64,000 nt of DNA from Nitrospira sp. (GCA_029194535.1 JARFXR010000001.1:1-64000); one strand, 5' to 3'; numbered from the stretch's first letter, positions 17,602 through 28,095 are shown. Notes: generated by a model not told the origin, from the letters alone. Numbers and translations are program-made.

Positions 17602-18072
17602 ATGAGAACAGGTCGCTACCAGCATACCGCATTGCTCGTCTCCGCCTTATTGGTCGTCTTCGTCTCCGGGATGATTCTCGGCGCAGCCCCAGCTTGGGTG
17701 CCCCCACAATGGGTCGACAAGGTCACCATGGAAGTCATGATTCAAAAGAACATGGCCAAGAAAGGCAATTTCGATCCCTACTTGAAGCAACTGGACGTGA
17801 TCAGCGAGGCCGCCGTCAAAGGGGATTACGCCGGCAAGCGGAAAGGTCTGAACCGGTTCCTCGAAATGTTGGAAACGAAAGAGGGAGGAATCAGCACCGA
17901 CGCCGCGCACCAGATTTTTGCGACCGTCGTCAAGTCTGTCCCCTATGCCGTGCTGCTTCCGCTCAAGACCGAGGACAAGCTCGATCCGGAGGAAAAGGCG
18001 CTCGTGGACCGCATGAAACGCTTTTCGGAAGCCATCAAACAGCAGGACGAACGAGCGGCTCTCTCGTTCTAA
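17602..18072 (+). CDS. Exported hypothetical protein
   Basis: 156 residues with a good signal peptide (HTALLVSALLVVFVSGMILG) and a probable cut near GAAPA. The mature part is about 120 residues, all helical, with KVTMEVMIQKNMAKKGNFD, GKRKGLNRFLEMLE and EEKALVDRMKRFSEAIKQQ. GAGAGGAGAGGAGAAG precedes the ATG, a strong ribosome site. No family recognised; the periplasm is the likely location. It stands alone after sthA (240 nt gap). Confidence 0.7.
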   Translation: MRTGRYQHTALLVSALLVVFVSGMILGAAPAWVPPQWVDKVTMEVMIQKNMAKKGNFDPYLKQLDVISEAAVKGDYAGKRKGLNRFLEMLETKEGGISTDAAHQIFATVVKSVPYAVLLPLKTEDKLDPEEKALVDRMKRFSEAIKQQDERAALSF

Positions 18073-18257
18073 GCGACCCTGCTCCATCCTCGATGAGCGC
18101 AGGACAGCGGAGGCGGCGGAAGCGGTGTCGTTCGTGATCCATCGGCTGAATCGAGTCGGCGAGGTTCGCATCGCCAGACAGAGGTCATGGCAGTATGCAT
18201 GGTCGCAGATCCGTTGCACACTCTATAGTGGGAACCAAGAAGATGAAGGGAGCCAGA

Positions 18258-18494
18258 ATGAAGCTGCAGCCGAGACGATCGGTTAAATCAGTTAAGAAGG
18301 TACGGGTACGGGGGGAGCAATCGGCGCCTCCGGTGAACGGCGATCGGACGGAGACCGACTCAACCATGAGCCACCATGCCCGCATCGCCGCGCACGCATA
18401 CGCCATCTACGAACAGCGGGGCAGGCAGGATGGCCACGACGTGGAGGATTGGCTTGCGGCGGAACACCTCGTGAGCCACGACCAGAACCCTTGA
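18258..18494 (+). CDS. DUF2934 domain protein
   Basis: 78 residues from the ATG at 18258 (AGGGAG 6 nt before it); ATGs at 18195 and 18243 are in frame but less well placed. The N-terminal 35 residues are basic and disordered. The C-terminal half matches DUF2934: HARIAAHAYAIYEQRGRQDG, then DVEDWLAAEHLV. The family is small and widespread, with no proven function; it is often found with stress genes. Confidence 0.75.
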   Translation: MKLQPRRSVKSVKKVRVRGEQSAPPVNGDRTETDSTMSHHARIAAHAYAIYEQRGRQDGHDVEDWLAAEHLVSHDQNP

Positions 18495-18676
18495 ACCTCG
18501 GCATAGCCGCGTGACGGGCGGGAGCAGCCGGCTCCTCCGCTCGGGCATTTCCCGGTCGATTCGCGCGGACCGGATGCAGAGGGAAAGAAGACCATCACGG
18601 CTTTCCTGCACGCGATGCAATCCGGTCGCGGGAGCGATGCATGGATGGCCGAAAATCGACGCCAAAGGTGGATCTC

Positions 18677-18910
18677 ATGTCGGACGGCATGATACTGAAT
18701 CAGATCGAACAATTAGTGTCGCAACAACATCGGTTGCAGGGGAAAGAATTCCTTTCAGAGGAAGAATACTCACGGCTACGGCTGGTCCAGATCGAAATCG
18801 ACCAGTGCTGGGATCTGTTGCGACAGCGACGCGCGCTTCGTGCAGCGGGCCAGGACCCCGATCGTGCCCAGGTCCGCCCGGCGGAAGTCGTCGGGAAGTA
18901 CCGCCCCTAA
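18677..18910 (+). CDS. DUF2630 family protein
   Basis: 77 residues. It matches DUF2630 along its length: ILNQIEQLVSQQHRLQ, EEEYSRLRLVQIEIDQCWDL, LRQRRALRAAGQDPDRAQVR and a short VVGKYRP end. Two helices with charged faces suggest a helical hairpin. The start at 18677 (MSDGMIL) fits the family; an ATG at 18641 is in frame but adds 12 unrelated residues. Function unknown. Confidence 0.75.
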   Translation: MSDGMILNQIEQLVSQQHRLQGKEFLSEEEYSRLRLVQIEIDQCWDLLRQRRALRAAGQDPDRAQVRPAEVVGKYRP

Positions 18911-19218
18911 GCCTCCGCCCTCACCATCGGAGAGGGCACCCTAGCGTCCATCGGAGTCGGTTTCGAATCCTAGGCTCGAGAGTCCCCATCCGGTACCGTT
19001 GCGATCGAAAATCTCGAACAGGTCATCACTCGACAAACGGAAGCTCAACTCGCCCGCAACCGACAACCCGGCTTGGTGGACCGCCGAGTCGAGAACACCG
19101 AACGGCTGCGCACGCGAGCCGCACGAGGGTCTATCGGCCAGGAGCACGGAAGCGGAGTAGGAACAAGTTGATAGGTAAGAAGTACGCGGTTGGCGTCTCT
19201 CGCGAGCGCGGATCAGCG
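18911..19218. other. Intergenic region, nothing recognised
   Basis: 308 nt between DUF2630 (plus) and the MFS gene (minus, converging). Frames are open on both strands but without a start signal or family resemblance. A CCCTAG hexamer is near 18940. Confidence 0.4.
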
Positions 19219-20550
19219 CTAGACCGCCAATTCCCCAACTGGTTGCGTGTGGTAGCGGCCGGCAATCCGTCTGAATTGACGGCTAGATAACGCCGCCACG
19301 CAGGCAGTGCCGAGCAGGACAAGGCCGATCCCCAACAAGCTGACATGCGGTCCCATCGTGTCGGCGGCCCACCCAAACCCGGCCATTCCGGCCATGGCCG
19401 AGGCCATAGAGCCCGTGCTGAACGTCGTGAAGACGCGTCCCAGCAACGGAGCCGGTGTCACCTCCTGCAACACGCCCCACACGATCGGCATGAACAAAGC
19501 CGTGCTTCCCCCGATGATCAGAATCAGCGCTCCGGCGATCAATGGAGCCGTCAGCAGACTGAGTCCGCACATGGCAAGCCCCCCGACCATCATCGACCGA
19601 AAGATGAGGGTGAAACGACGGGTCAAATCGCCTTGCGCGAGAGAGGCCAGCCAGGTCGACGTCGCGAGCATGCCGGCGCCCAGGGCGGACCACAGCACTC
19701 CCAGTTCCAACGCACCTGCGCTGAGGTTCTGCTCCGCGAAGACCGGCAACATGAACGCGAAGGCGCTCGCGGCCAAACTGTACAGGGCGGCGGCCAGCAT
19801 CAGGACGAGCATGGACTGATCGAAGCATACGAAGCGAATCCCCGCCATCAATTCCTGTTTCAAACTGCCGCGCGCAGGCTCCTCCGCTCCCGCTTCCCTG
19901 GGTACGGGCTGCAGACGGATGCCGACAAGACAGAGCGCCGACACGAAAAAGGTCGCGGCATTCACGTACAAGACGTTCTGTGACCCGACCAGCGCGATCC
20001 CGATTCCGCTGATCAGGGGACCGATGAGCAAACCCACGTTCGTCGTGGTCTGGAGTAACGCGTTCGCCGCGGTCAATTGATCACGCCGAACGATCTGCGG
20101 AACCGAAGAGGAGAGGGCCGGCCCGAACACCGTCGATACCACAGCCAGCAGGAATACGGCCACGTACAGCCGCTCGAGCGACAATTCGCCGATCGCGTAA
20201 AGCACGGGAATCATCAGCACCAGAACCGTCCGCGCCAGATCGACCTTGATCATGACGGACTTCTTGTCCACTCGATCCAGATAGACTCCGATCAAGGGAC
20301 CCAAGATAAGCGGTGGAATCGTTTGCAAAAGGCCGATCACGACCATTTTCATGGCAGATCCGGTCAATTGATAGACGAACCAGAGTAGCGCGACCCGGTT
20401 GAGGCTGTCGCCTACCTGAGACGTCATCTGTCCCCAGAACAGCAGAGCAAAGTTTCTGGTCTTGAGCAGCCCCCAGCCCGTTGCGTCGGACGACGCATCG
20501 GGAGAATCGGAGAAAGAATCGGGTCGATCGTTGGGATGTACACGCGTCAT
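19219..20550 (-). CDS. MFS transporter (EntS/MFS_3-like exporter)
   Basis: 443 residues from the ATG at 20550; the upstream frame is non-membrane. About 12 hydrophobic segments are seen. The first repeat begins FALLFWGQMTSQVGDSLNRV, and the loop after TM2 reads GVYLDRVDKKSVM, the MFS signature region with the acidic and basic pair. The second half has GGSTALFMPIVWGVLQEVTP and LGRVFTTFSTGSMASAM. This family exports drugs or siderophores; the substrate is not readable. It is a paralogue of the next MFS gene upstream. A sigma-54-like promoter and its palindrome lie between the two genes. Confidence 0.85.
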   Translation of the reverse strand: MTRVHPNDRPDSFSDSPDASSDATGWGLLKTRNFALLFWGQMTSQVGDSLNRVALLWFVYQLTGSAMKMVVIGLLQTIPPLILGPLIGVYLDRVDKKSVMIKVDLARTVLVLMIPVLYAIGELSLERLYVAVFLLAVVSTVFGPALSSSVPQIVRRDQLTAANALLQTTTNVGLLIGPLISGIGIALVGSQNVLYVNAATFFVSALCLVGIRLQPVPREAGAEEPARGSLKQELMAGIRFVCFDQSMLVLMLAAALYSLAASAFAFMLPVFAEQNLSAGALELGVLWSALGAGMLATSTWLASLAQGDLTRRFTLIFRSMMVGGLAMCGLSLLTAPLIAGALILIIGGSTALFMPIVWGVLQEVTPAPLLGRVFTTFSTGSMASAMAGMAGFGWAADTMGPHVSLLGIGLVLLGTACVAALSSRQFRRIAGRYHTQPVGELAV

Positions 20551-20635
20551 GATAGGTTCACATGTCCTGGGTTGGTTGATTGTCGGTGATGACGGATTGT
20601 CGAGATGCGCACTGTCGGATCCTGATGAGGTGAGA

Positions 20636-20651
20636 TGCACAGACCTTGCCT
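20636..20651 (-). promoter_or_regulatory. Sigma-54-like promoter of the MFS gene at 20550
   Basis: On the minus strand: AGGCAAGGTCTGTGCA. GG and GC are 10 nt apart, -24 is GGCAAG (consensus GGCACG) and -12 is GTGCA (consensus TTGCA). The predicted transcription start near 20625 is 75 nt before the ATG. A palindrome (20747-20759) lies about 128 bp upstream. Confidence 0.5.
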
Positions 20652-20746
20652 CAAAGTGCACCCTGAGATCAAGAGGCCGTTGCTTTTTATCATGTGGGGT
20701 TAGCATCGCGATCTGCGGAGAAGTTCAAGACTATTTTGCCCCATGA

Positions 20747-20759
20747 GGACAATTTGTCT
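20747..20759. promoter_or_regulatory. Palindromic enhancer-like site GGACAATTTGTCT
   Basis: One of a group of sites in this window close to GGACAANYTGTCC. It lies in the gap between the two MFS genes, upstream of the sigma-54-like promoter at 20636. Confidence 0.5.
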
Positions 20760-20828
20760 GACCAATTCTGCTGCAGTCTGATCGTGACCTGGACCTTTCC
20801 CTAGAGGCTCGACCATACACACTTCCGG

Positions 20829-22145
20829 TCATGACTGACAGGTGTCCCCTTCACCGGCCATCGGCTGCGGGACCAAATGGGCCACCGATGGCTCGGTCAT
20901 TCGGCCTAGGAAATGACCGGTCCAAAGTCCCGTACCGGCCATGACCAGGCCGATGACTGCGATGCTGACCGGCACGCCGTATTCCCCTGTGATCCAGCCG
21001 AAGAACGTAATCCCTCCCATGGCCGCGCCCATCGCTCCCATCGTATAGAACCCCAATACACGGCCCAACAGGTGCGGAGGCGTCACTTCCTGCAGGACTC
21101 CCCAGGCAATGGGCGTGAGCACCCCGAGCCCACCGCCCAGGAGAATGAGCAGACCGGCCGCCGCGGCCGGACGTGCCGCCCACACCAGGCCCAGCAGGGC
21201 GGCGCCGCTCGCGGCGCTTGCCACGGCAATGATTTTAAGACGACGTTTGACGTCCCAGGCGCTGATCGTGGTGAGCACCACCGACACGCCCAGCAGCCCG
21301 ACACCGAGCATCGACCACAGATACCCGACTTCGACCGGCCCGAGGTCCAGCAGCTTTCTCGCAAACACGGGAAACAGCGTCGTGAATGCGGCCGTCGCGA
21401 AGGTGTACAGCGACGCAGTCGCGGTGAGAAACAGCACCAGCGGCCGGCCTCTGACCACATAGAGGAACCCTTCCATGACGTCACGCCAGGTCGAAGCAAG
21501 AGAATCAGATCCGCCGCTCGATAGAGACGGCGCGAACCGGATGGGAAGAAAACAGGCGGCGGAGATGACGTAGGTGGCGGCGTTGAGGCACAGGACTTCC
21601 TGGGAGCTCAAGGCGGCGATGCCCAATCCGCTCAAGGCCGGCCCCATGATGATCCCCAGGCTTGTCGTCACCTGCAGCAAGGCGTTGGCGGAGGTGTATT
21701 GGACAGGCGCAACCAGTGACGGGATGGAGGCGGTCAGCGCCGGGCCGAAGACAGCGGTCGCCATGGCGTGCAGGGTGACCAGCACGTATAAGGCCGAGAC
21801 CGTGAAGGTATCGACGGGCATCCAGCAGGGAATCAGGCCGATGACGAGCGCCCGCACGAGATCCGATAGGATCAACAGCATCTTCTTCGGGAGCCGATCC
21901 ACGGCGACACCGATGAGCGGAGCCAGCACGATGGCGGGCACCGTTTGCAGTAATCCGATGACACTGGTCTTCAGCGGCGAGCCGGTGACGGAATAGACGA
22001 ACCAGAGCAATGCCAGCTTGGAGATGCCGTCTCCGATCTGCGAGACAACCTGGCCCCACCACACCAGACTGAAATCGCGGCTGAGAAGCCAGCGTCGCGG
22101 GCCGGGTTGAGTTGTGAGAGGGACCGAACGGTCCTGTACTGACAC
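20829..22145 (-). CDS. MFS transporter (EntS/MFS_3-like exporter), second copy
   Basis: 438 residues, GTG start. It has the same build as the gene downstream: FSLVWWGQVVSQIGDGISKL, GVAVDRLPKKMLLILSDLVR, FGPALTASIPSLV, GVLTPIAWGVLQEVTPPHLL and GRVLGFYTMGAMGAAMGG. Twelve membrane segments are expected in the inner membrane. The two copies are diverged but clearly homologous throughout, so they come from an old duplication. It follows the BON gene by 51 nt on the same strand. Confidence 0.85.
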   Translation of the reverse strand: MSVQDRSVPLTTQPGPRRWLLSRDFSLVWWGQVVSQIGDGISKLALLWFVYSVTGSPLKTSVIGLLQTVPAIVLAPLIGVAVDRLPKKMLLILSDLVRALVIGLIPCWMPVDTFTVSALYVLVTLHAMATAVFGPALTASIPSLVAPVQYTSANALLQVTTSLGIIMGPALSGLGIAALSSQEVLCLNAATYVISAACFLPIRFAPSLSSGGSDSLASTWRDVMEGFLYVVRGRPLVLFLTATASLYTFATAAFTTLFPVFARKLLDLGPVEVGYLWSMLGVGLLGVSVVLTTISAWDVKRRLKIIAVASAASGAALLGLVWAARPAAAAGLLILLGGGLGVLTPIAWGVLQEVTPPHLLGRVLGFYTMGAMGAAMGGITFFGWITGEYGVPVSIAVIGLVMAGTGLWTGHFLGRMTEPSVAHLVPQPMAGEGDTCQS

Positions 22146-22196
22146 GGTCCCCCATGCAAGGTTGAGGTGAGGTTCGATGGGGCCTATTGGGGCCGC

Positions 22197-23147
22197 TTAC
22201 TCTTTTGCGATGATTTGCACGCCGGAAGTATTGACTGCCCGAACGCCGGGAACGTGTCTGGCCGCTTCCGCCGCTTCCAGTGCGATGACCTGAAACCGGG
22301 TCTTGCCGCTCAACAGCACGACGCCGTTCTCCGCTTTCACGTCGAATCCCACGGCCTTCAGGGTCTCGCTGCGCGCGAGACGATCCCGGACGAGATGGGC
22401 GATCGTTTCATCCTGCTTCTTAACCAGCGAGGCTCGGAGAGCGGGAGAGGGGGTCAACTTGTTCACGACCGCGTCGACTCCGTCGATCTTTTTGACGATA
22501 TCGGCCGCGCGGCTCTTCTCTTCCTCCGTCGGCACGCTGCCGCTCAGCACGGCTTTGCGATTGTCCATCTCCACTTCGATATCGAACGGAAAGAGCAGCG
22601 GATCCGCCATCAGCGCCAACTTAATCGTGAGGTTGAGGGACGTCACCGGCTTCTTGCCGGGCTCCTCCGTCTTGGCTTGCGCCGGCTCTTCCGTCTTGGG
22701 CTTGTCCTCGACCTTCGCTCTCTCCTCAACCTTTGTCTTGTCCTCGGGCTTCGCTTTGTCGTCCGCCTTGCCTTTTTCTTCGACCTTGGTTTTCTCCTCG
22801 GTTTTGGCCTTCTCCTCAGTCTTCGCCTTCTCCTCAGTCTTCCCCTTTTCCTCCGTCTTTCCCTTGTCTTCGACCTTGGCTTTCTCGTCCGGCTTGCCCT
22901 TGTCTTCAGCCTTGGGCTTGTCTTCCCTGAGCTTCTCCTCGGTCGGAGATTTTCCCCCCGCGTCGTTCTTGCCGTCCGCTTCCAGCTTCTTTTTCGACTC
23001 GGGGGCCGGTCCCGACTCCTTCGACCGCTCATCGATGTTGTCGGCCGCCTCAAGCCGAGGGACCGGCCACCAGAGAAGCAGGAAGCAGAGGAGCGCGAGC
23101 CAACCAACGCCTCCGGCCTTGCGGATTATCACGGACAACGAAACCAA
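22197..23147 (-). CDS. BON-domain protein with Lys/Glu repeat linker
   Basis: 316 residues. TTG start with AGGAG 6 nt before it. A membrane or signal segment (GGVGWLALLCFLLLWWPVP) is followed by about 120 residues made almost only of K, E, D, T, A, G and P in a 6-residue beat (KTEEKA, KTEEKG, KVEDKG and variants). Two BON domains follow: LNLTIKLALMADPLLFPFDI with VEMDNRKAVLSGSVPTEEEK, and IAHLVRDRLARSETLKAVGF with VVLLSGKTRFQVIALEAAE. BON proteins act in the periplasm, often bound to membrane lipid; the charged arm may span the space to peptidoglycan or the outer membrane (inference). Confidence 0.8.
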   Translation of the reverse strand: MVSLSVIIRKAGGVGWLALLCFLLLWWPVPRLEAADNIDERSKESGPAPESKKKLEADGKNDAGGKSPTEEKLREDKPKAEDKGKPDEKAKVEDKGKTEEKGKTEEKAKTEEKAKTEEKTKVEEKGKADDKAKPEDKTKVEERAKVEDKPKTEEPAQAKTEEPGKKPVTSLNLTIKLALMADPLLFPFDIEVEMDNRKAVLSGSVPTEEEKSRAADIVKKIDGVDAVVNKLTPSPALRASLVKKQDETIAHLVRDRLARSETLKAVGFDVKAENGVVLLSGKTRFQVIALEAAEAARHVPGVRAVNTSGVQIIAKE

Positions 23148-23437
23148 TCCCGGCTCCTACCGATGCATCATTCCACGACTGCGAGGCTCATCTTCGTCGC
23201 CGCCTCACGCGAAGCCTACTCGGAAATTCCCTAGGCCTCTGCATCCGGCGACCAGATCATAACAACACCGCATCTCGAGACGAGCGGGAGGTCCCTGCCT
23301 CCCTGCGGACACAAGATACCGGAACACGCGCCCGATAGCCAAGGGTATTTCCCAGTTAGGCGATCACCCAACAGCTTGCTATGGTGCCGGATGACCGGCG
23401 CGCTCTCCGTGTCGGAGGAACCAGCGGGGCACGACTT

Positions 23438-24679
23438 ATGAAATCGACGCGTGTACTGGGCATGATCATGGCCGGCGGCAAGGGCTCGCGGCTGTTTCCC
23501 TTGACCGAGGTGCGTAGTAAACCGGCGGTCCCATTCGGCGGGACCTATCGGATCGTGGATTTTGTCCTCAGCAATTTCGTCAATTCCGGCATCACCGCGC
23601 TGCATGTCCTGGTGCAATACCGCTCGCAATCGCTGATTGAACACCTGCGCAACGGGTGGCAGATCGGCGGCCGGAACAGAGACAATTTCGTCAGCGTGGT
23701 GCCGCCGCAGATGCGGGCCCGCGAAGGGTGGTACGAAGGCACGGCGGACGCCGTCTACCAAAATCTCAACCTCATTGCGGATTTTCGACCGGACGTGATC
23801 GCGGTCTTCGGCGCGGACCACATCTACCGAATGGACATCGGCCAGATGGTGAGTCGCCATCTCGAAACGGCGGCAGATGTCACCGTCGCCGTGCTGCCCG
23901 TCCCGGTGGAGGCAGCCGCCGGATTCGGCATCGTCGAAACCGACGAGAGCGGACGGATGATCGGGTTCCAGGAGAAGCCGGCCCACCCCAAACCCATGCC
24001 GGCCCGCGACGGCTACGCGCTGTCCTCCATGGGCAATTACCTCTTCAACACCGAGACCCTGGTTCCGCTGCTGAAACGCGACGCATCCCGCGAAGGTCCG
24101 CACGACTTCGGGCGCAATATCGTGCCGGATCTGCTGATCGACCATCTGGTCCACACGTATGACCTATCCGACAACCGGATCCCGGGGCTTCGCTCCTCTG
24201 AAGAACGGGGCTACTGGCGCGATGTCGGCACCTTGGATGCCTACTGGCAAGCGAACATGGATCTGCTCGGCGAAGCGCCGATCCTGGATCTACGCAACGC
24301 CGAGTGGCCGATCATCTCCGGCCGATATGATGGACCGATGCCTTCGTTGATCCGCAGCCGCATCGACGATTCGATGATCGGACAATCCAGTCAAAGCGTC
24401 GAAGCCGACATCCGGCGATCGGTCATCGGACGAGGGGTCCGCATCGAACGGGGCGCGCGACTCGAAGAGTGCGTGCTCCTCGACGACGTGCATGTGGGCC
24501 CGCAAGCCCGGCTGCGCCGCGTCATCGCCGACCGCGGCGCCGTGATTCCCGGCCGCAGCCGCATCGGCTATGAGCCGGAGCGGGACGCCGCACGCTTCCA
24601 CATATCGGAATCCGGCCTGGTCGTGCTGCCGCATCCCTCGGTCAACATGGAACCCGGACGGCTTCGCCAGGCCTCATGA
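23438..24679 (+). CDS. glgC: Glucose-1-phosphate adenylyltransferase (ADP-glucose pyrophosphorylase)
   Basis: 413 residues from the ATG at 23438. It makes ADP-glucose from glucose-1-P and ATP, the committed step of bacterial glycogen synthesis. Motifs: MIMAGGKGSRLFPLTEVRSK for nucleotide binding, then PFGGTYRIVDFVLSNFVNSG; FGADHIYRMD; GFQEKPAHPKP for glucose-1-P binding; and DFGRNIVPDLL. The C-terminal half is the left-handed beta-helix (IRRSVIGRGVRIERGARLEE). The next gene, treY, starts 16 nt later, so an operon is likely. ADP-glucose may here serve both glycogen and the linear glucan used for trehalose. Confidence 0.93.
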   Translation: MKSTRVLGMIMAGGKGSRLFPLTEVRSKPAVPFGGTYRIVDFVLSNFVNSGITALHVLVQYRSQSLIEHLRNGWQIGGRNRDNFVSVVPPQMRAREGWYEGTADAVYQNLNLIADFRPDVIAVFGADHIYRMDIGQMVSRHLETAADVTVAVLPVPVEAAAGFGIVETDESGRMIGFQEKPAHPKPMPARDGYALSSMGNYLFNTETLVPLLKRDASREGPHDFGRNIVPDLLIDHLVHTYDLSDNRIPGLRSSEERGYWRDVGTLDAYWQANMDLLGEAPILDLRNAEWPIISGRYDGPMPSLIRSRIDDSMIGQSSQSVEADIRRSVIGRGVRIERGARLEECVLLDDVHVGPQARLRRVIADRGAVIPGRSRIGYEPERDAARFHISESGLVVLPHPSVNMEPGRLRQAS

Positions 24680-24695
24680 CGCCGGACGTGACATC

Positions 24696-27608
24696 ATGCC
24701 GTCGCCCATCCCGTTGCCCTTGCCTTTGCCTTTGCCTCTGGCCACCTACCGGCTGCAATTGCATCGCGGCTTCACATTTGCCCAGGCCGGCGAGGTGGTG
24801 CCCTATCTGCGCGCGCTCGGCATCAGCGACTGTTACCTCTCTCCGATCAACCGGGCGATGCCCGGCAGCGAGCACGGCTACGACGTCATCAACCCCGCCG
24901 TCCTAAATCCCGATCTCGGCACCGAGGAGGACTTCACTCGGTTCGTCGAAACCGTTCGCTCGCACGACTTAGGTCTCGTGATCGACACCGTCCCCAATCA
25001 CATGGGAATCGGCAAAACCCTGAACGGCTGGTGGCGCGACGTCCTCGAGAACGGCCCCGGCTCCCGCTATGCCTCCGCGTTCGATATCGACTGGCATCCC
25101 ATCAAGCGCGAACTGGAGAACAAAGTCTTGCTGCCGATCCTGGCCGACCAATACGGCGCGGTGCTCGAACGGCGGGAGATTCAGATCGCCTATGAGGAAG
25201 GTGCGTTCCTGCTGCGCTACGGCGACCATGAATTGCCGTTGGCGCCCAAGACCTGGGTCGGCTTCCTGTCGTATCAACTCGACAAATTGGTCCGCGAGGG
25301 CGAGCAGGACATGCCGGTGATGGAACTGGAGAGCATCGTCACGGCTCTGAAAAATCTCCCGGGGCCGGACGAGCGAGACCCGAGAGTGATCGAGGAACGC
25401 AGCCGCGAGAAGGAGGTCATCAAGAAACGGCTCGCGGTGCTGCTGGGAGACCACCCGTTGGTGCGGACGTTCGTGATGGAGAATCTCCGCCTCTTCAACG
25501 GGGAACGAGACCGGCCGGAGAGCTTCGATCTGCTGGACCGACTGCTGGACGACCAAGCGTATCGGCTCGCGTCGTGGAAGGTGGCGTCGGAAGAAATCAA
25601 CTATCGCCGCTTCTTCGACATCAATGAGCTGGCCGCCATCCGCGTGGAAGATGAGGCGGTGTTTCAAGAGGCGCACCAGCTGCTGCTTCGTCTGATCCGG
25701 CAAGGGATCGTGCGGGGATGCCGCATCGATCATGTGGACGGTCTCTATGATCCCGGCCGGTATCTCCGGCATCTGCGTGAGCTGACAGAGCGGGACGACG
25801 GCGATCTCGGCGCATCCCCTCTCTATATCGTCGTCGAAAAGATTCTCGGCCGCGACGAATCGCTGCCCGACACCTGGCCCGTTCACGGCACGACCGGCTA
25901 CGAATTTCTCAACGACGTCAACGGCCTGTTCGTCGCCGTCGACCACAAACGACCGTTTACGGACATCTACGACAGGGTCGTCGGCCGTGAGGACGCATAC
26001 CAGGACCTGGTCTATGGCGGCAAACAGCTGATCATGCAGGTGTCGATGTCGAGCGAGATCAACGTCCTGGGACATCAGCTCAATGTCCTATCGGAGCGCG
26101 ATCGCCGGTCGCGGGACTTCACCTTGAACAGCCTGACGCATGCCATTCGGGAAATCATCGCCTGCTTTCCGGTCTATCGAACCTACATTACCGACGGGCC
26201 GGAACCCGTCTCGGACCGTGACCGAGCCTACATCCACATGGCCGTCGCCCGGGCCAAGCGGCGCAATCCGGCGATCGATGGGCAGGTCTTCGATTTTATC
26301 CGTTCGCTGCTCCTCAAACAGGGGGACGCCAGGACACCTGAGGACCGCGAGGAACAGATGCGGTTCGTCATGAAGTTTCAGCAGACCACCAGCCCGGTCA
26401 CCGCCAAGGGGGTCGAGGACACGGTGTACTACCGCTATCATCGGCTCATCTCGCTCAACGAGGTCGGCGGTGACCCGGATCAGTTCGGCCTGTCGGTCGA
26501 AGAATTCCACTGGCGCATGAGGGAGCGACAAGCCCGCTGGCCACACGGTCTGTCGGCATCGTCCACTCACGACACCAAGCGGAGCGAAGACGTGCGCGCA
26601 CGAATCAATGTGCTGTCTGAGTTGCCTCAGGAATGGAAATCGCGGATCGGCCGATGGAGCCGGTTGAACCGCGCGCATCGGCGGGAAATCGACGGAGAGC
26701 GAATGCCCGACCGCAACGACGAGTATCTCCTGTATCAGACGTTGATCGGCGCGTGGCCTCTTGAGCCGCTCACCGACGAGGCCCATCGGAACTTCTGCGA
26801 CCGCATTCAGCGCTACATGCACAAAGCCGTGCACGAAGCGAAGGTCCACAGCAGCTGGGTCAATCCCAACCCGACCTATGACCAGGCGCTCCAGCGCTTC
26901 ATCGAGACCATACTGGACCGCATCCCAGCCAACCGCTTTCTGGAAGATTTCCTGCCGTTCCAAGCCCGGGTGGCACACTACGGCCTCTACAATTCGATCG
27001 CACAGGTTCTGCTCAAGATTACGGCCCCTGGGGTTCCCGACTTGTACCAGGGAGCCGAGACGTGGAATTTCCACCTGGTCGACCCGGACAACCGCGGCCC
27101 GGTGGATTATGCGGCCAGAGCTTCGGCCCTTGACGAGTTGCGCGCCACGATCGAGCGGATCGGGTCGGACCGCGCGGCGTTTGTGCGCTCCCTCTTCGAG
27201 CAGCCGGAGGACGGGCGAGTGAAGCTGCTCACCCTGATGCTCGGGCTGGAACAGCGCAGGCATCGTCCCGAGCTGTTTCAACTGGGCGACTACCTGCCGC
27301 TTGAATGCGGCGGCAACAAGAAACAGCACCTCTGCGCCTTCGCCCGCGTACGCGACCAGCAGGCCGTGATGACCGTCGTGCCTCGCCTGGTTGTCACCTT
27401 GGCTCCGGATGAGAAACAGCTCCCAATCGGACCTTCCATTTGGGAAGACAGTTGGGTAGCGGTGCCCCCATGGCCGACGCTCGGCGAGTACCGTCATGTT
27501 CTCACCGGAGAAATCTTCGCAACCGAGTCGGTCAGTAGCCGCCGCGTCCTCCCATTGAGCCAAGTCTTCGGTCATTGCCCGGTGGCGATGCTGGAGCGCC
27601 TCTCCTGA
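24696..27608 (+). CDS. treY: Maltooligosyltrehalose synthase
   Basis: 970 residues. A GH13 enzyme that turns the reducing-end alpha-1,4 link of a glucan into an alpha-1,1 (trehalosyl) link. Motifs: [41 protein letters not shown], the nucleophile in [14 protein letters not shown], the acid in [13 protein letters not shown], and [16 protein letters not shown]. The C-terminus has [17 protein letters not shown]. The chosen ATG begins with a Pro-Leu repeat ([15 protein letters not shown]) coded by a short hexamer run, then meets the family start at ATYRLQ. The gene follows glgC; its partner treZ lies 7.5 kb downstream, past two kinases. Confidence 0.95.
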   Translation: MPSPIPLPLPLPLPLATYRLQLHRGFTFAQAGEVVPYLRALGISDCYLSPINRAMPGSEHGYDVINPAVLNPDLGTEEDFTRFVETVRSHDLGLVIDTVPNHMGIGKTLNGWWRDVLENGPGSRYASAFDIDWHPIKRELENKVLLPILADQYGAVLERREIQIAYEEGAFLLRYGDHELPLAPKTWVGFLSYQLDKLVREGEQDMPVMELESIVTALKNLPGPDERDPRVIEERSREKEVIKKRLAVLLGDHPLVRTFVMENLRLFNGERDRPESFDLLDRLLDDQAYRLASWKVASEEINYRRFFDINELAAIRVEDEAVFQEAHQLLLRLIRQGIVRGCRIDHVDGLYDPGRYLRHLRELTERDDGDLGASPLYIVVEKILGRDESLPDTWPVHGTTGYEFLNDVNGLFVAVDHKRPFTDIYDRVVGREDAYQDLVYGGKQLIMQVSMSSEINVLGHQLNVLSERDRRSRDFTLNSLTHAIREIIACFPVYRTYITDGPEPVSDRDRAYIHMAVARAKRRNPAIDGQVFDFIRSLLLKQGDARTPEDREEQMRFVMKFQQTTSPVTAKGVEDTVYYRYHRLISLNEVGGDPDQFGLSVEEFHWRMRERQARWPHGLSASSTHDTKRSEDVRARINVLSELPQEWKSRIGRWSRLNRAHRREIDGERMPDRNDEYLLYQTLIGAWPLEPLTDEAHRNFCDRIQRYMHKAVHEAKVHSSWVNPNPTYDQALQRFIETILDRIPANRFLEDFLPFQARVAHYGLYNSIAQVLLKITAPGVPDLYQGAETWNFHLVDPDNRGPVDYAARASALDELRATIERIGSDRAAFVRSLFEQPEDGRVKLLTLMLGLEQRRHRPELFQLGDYLPLECGGNKKQHLCAFARVRDQQAVMTVVPRLVVTLAPDEKQLPIGPSIWEDSWVAVPPWPTLGEYRHVLTGEIFATESVSSRRVLPLSQVFGHCPVAMLERLS

Positions 27609-28095
27609 ACCTCCGGTGATCCCACTGCAACGGATGACGTACGAACATCGGTCGGCAATGCATTCGCCCCCACGCTTCTCGCAAGCCCTACCGACGGGCC
27701 AAGAGCGTGGTGGACATCATTCGGCGCGTCCTCGATCCGAATCGATTTCCTTGGATGTACGAAAGCCGATTGCGGGTTGACTGTATCGCTCCCGGTTGGG
27801 AATGAGCGGTCTACACGCAGATGGTTCCGAGTCTTGTCGTGAACTGCCACGTTCCGGATCCCTCGAAGAACTAGGGGGCTGCCTAGGGCATCTAACTCCA
27901 TTCGTCAGCCTATACTTTATTCGCAATTCCAATCACTTTTGACAAGGATGCGACATGCGGCGATCAGACGGCATTGCGGATCAATCTGTCCTTCACCGAT
28001 ACGGCATCGCGGTTCTGTGGGCGCCGTGCGCGACGGCGCTGCGGTGGGCATTCGTGCATCGGCACGGAGGCCTCACCTGGGCCGAGGACAGGATG
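27609..28095. other. Intergenic region without a supported gene
   Basis: Only short overlapping frames, none family-like. At 27869-27886 lies AACTAGGGGGCTGCCTAG, an imperfect inverted repeat of CTAGG, one of several CTAGGG-type elements in gaps of this window. Downstream the remains of a receiver gene begin. Confidence 0.4.

Noticed and set aside
18195-18257. Longer N-terminus for the DUF2934 gene
   Set aside because: The upstream Met codons have no well-placed ribosome site, while the ATG at 18258 has AGGGAG at 6 nt.
26088-27575. Minus-strand open frame of 495 codons
   Set aside because: Antisense of treY.
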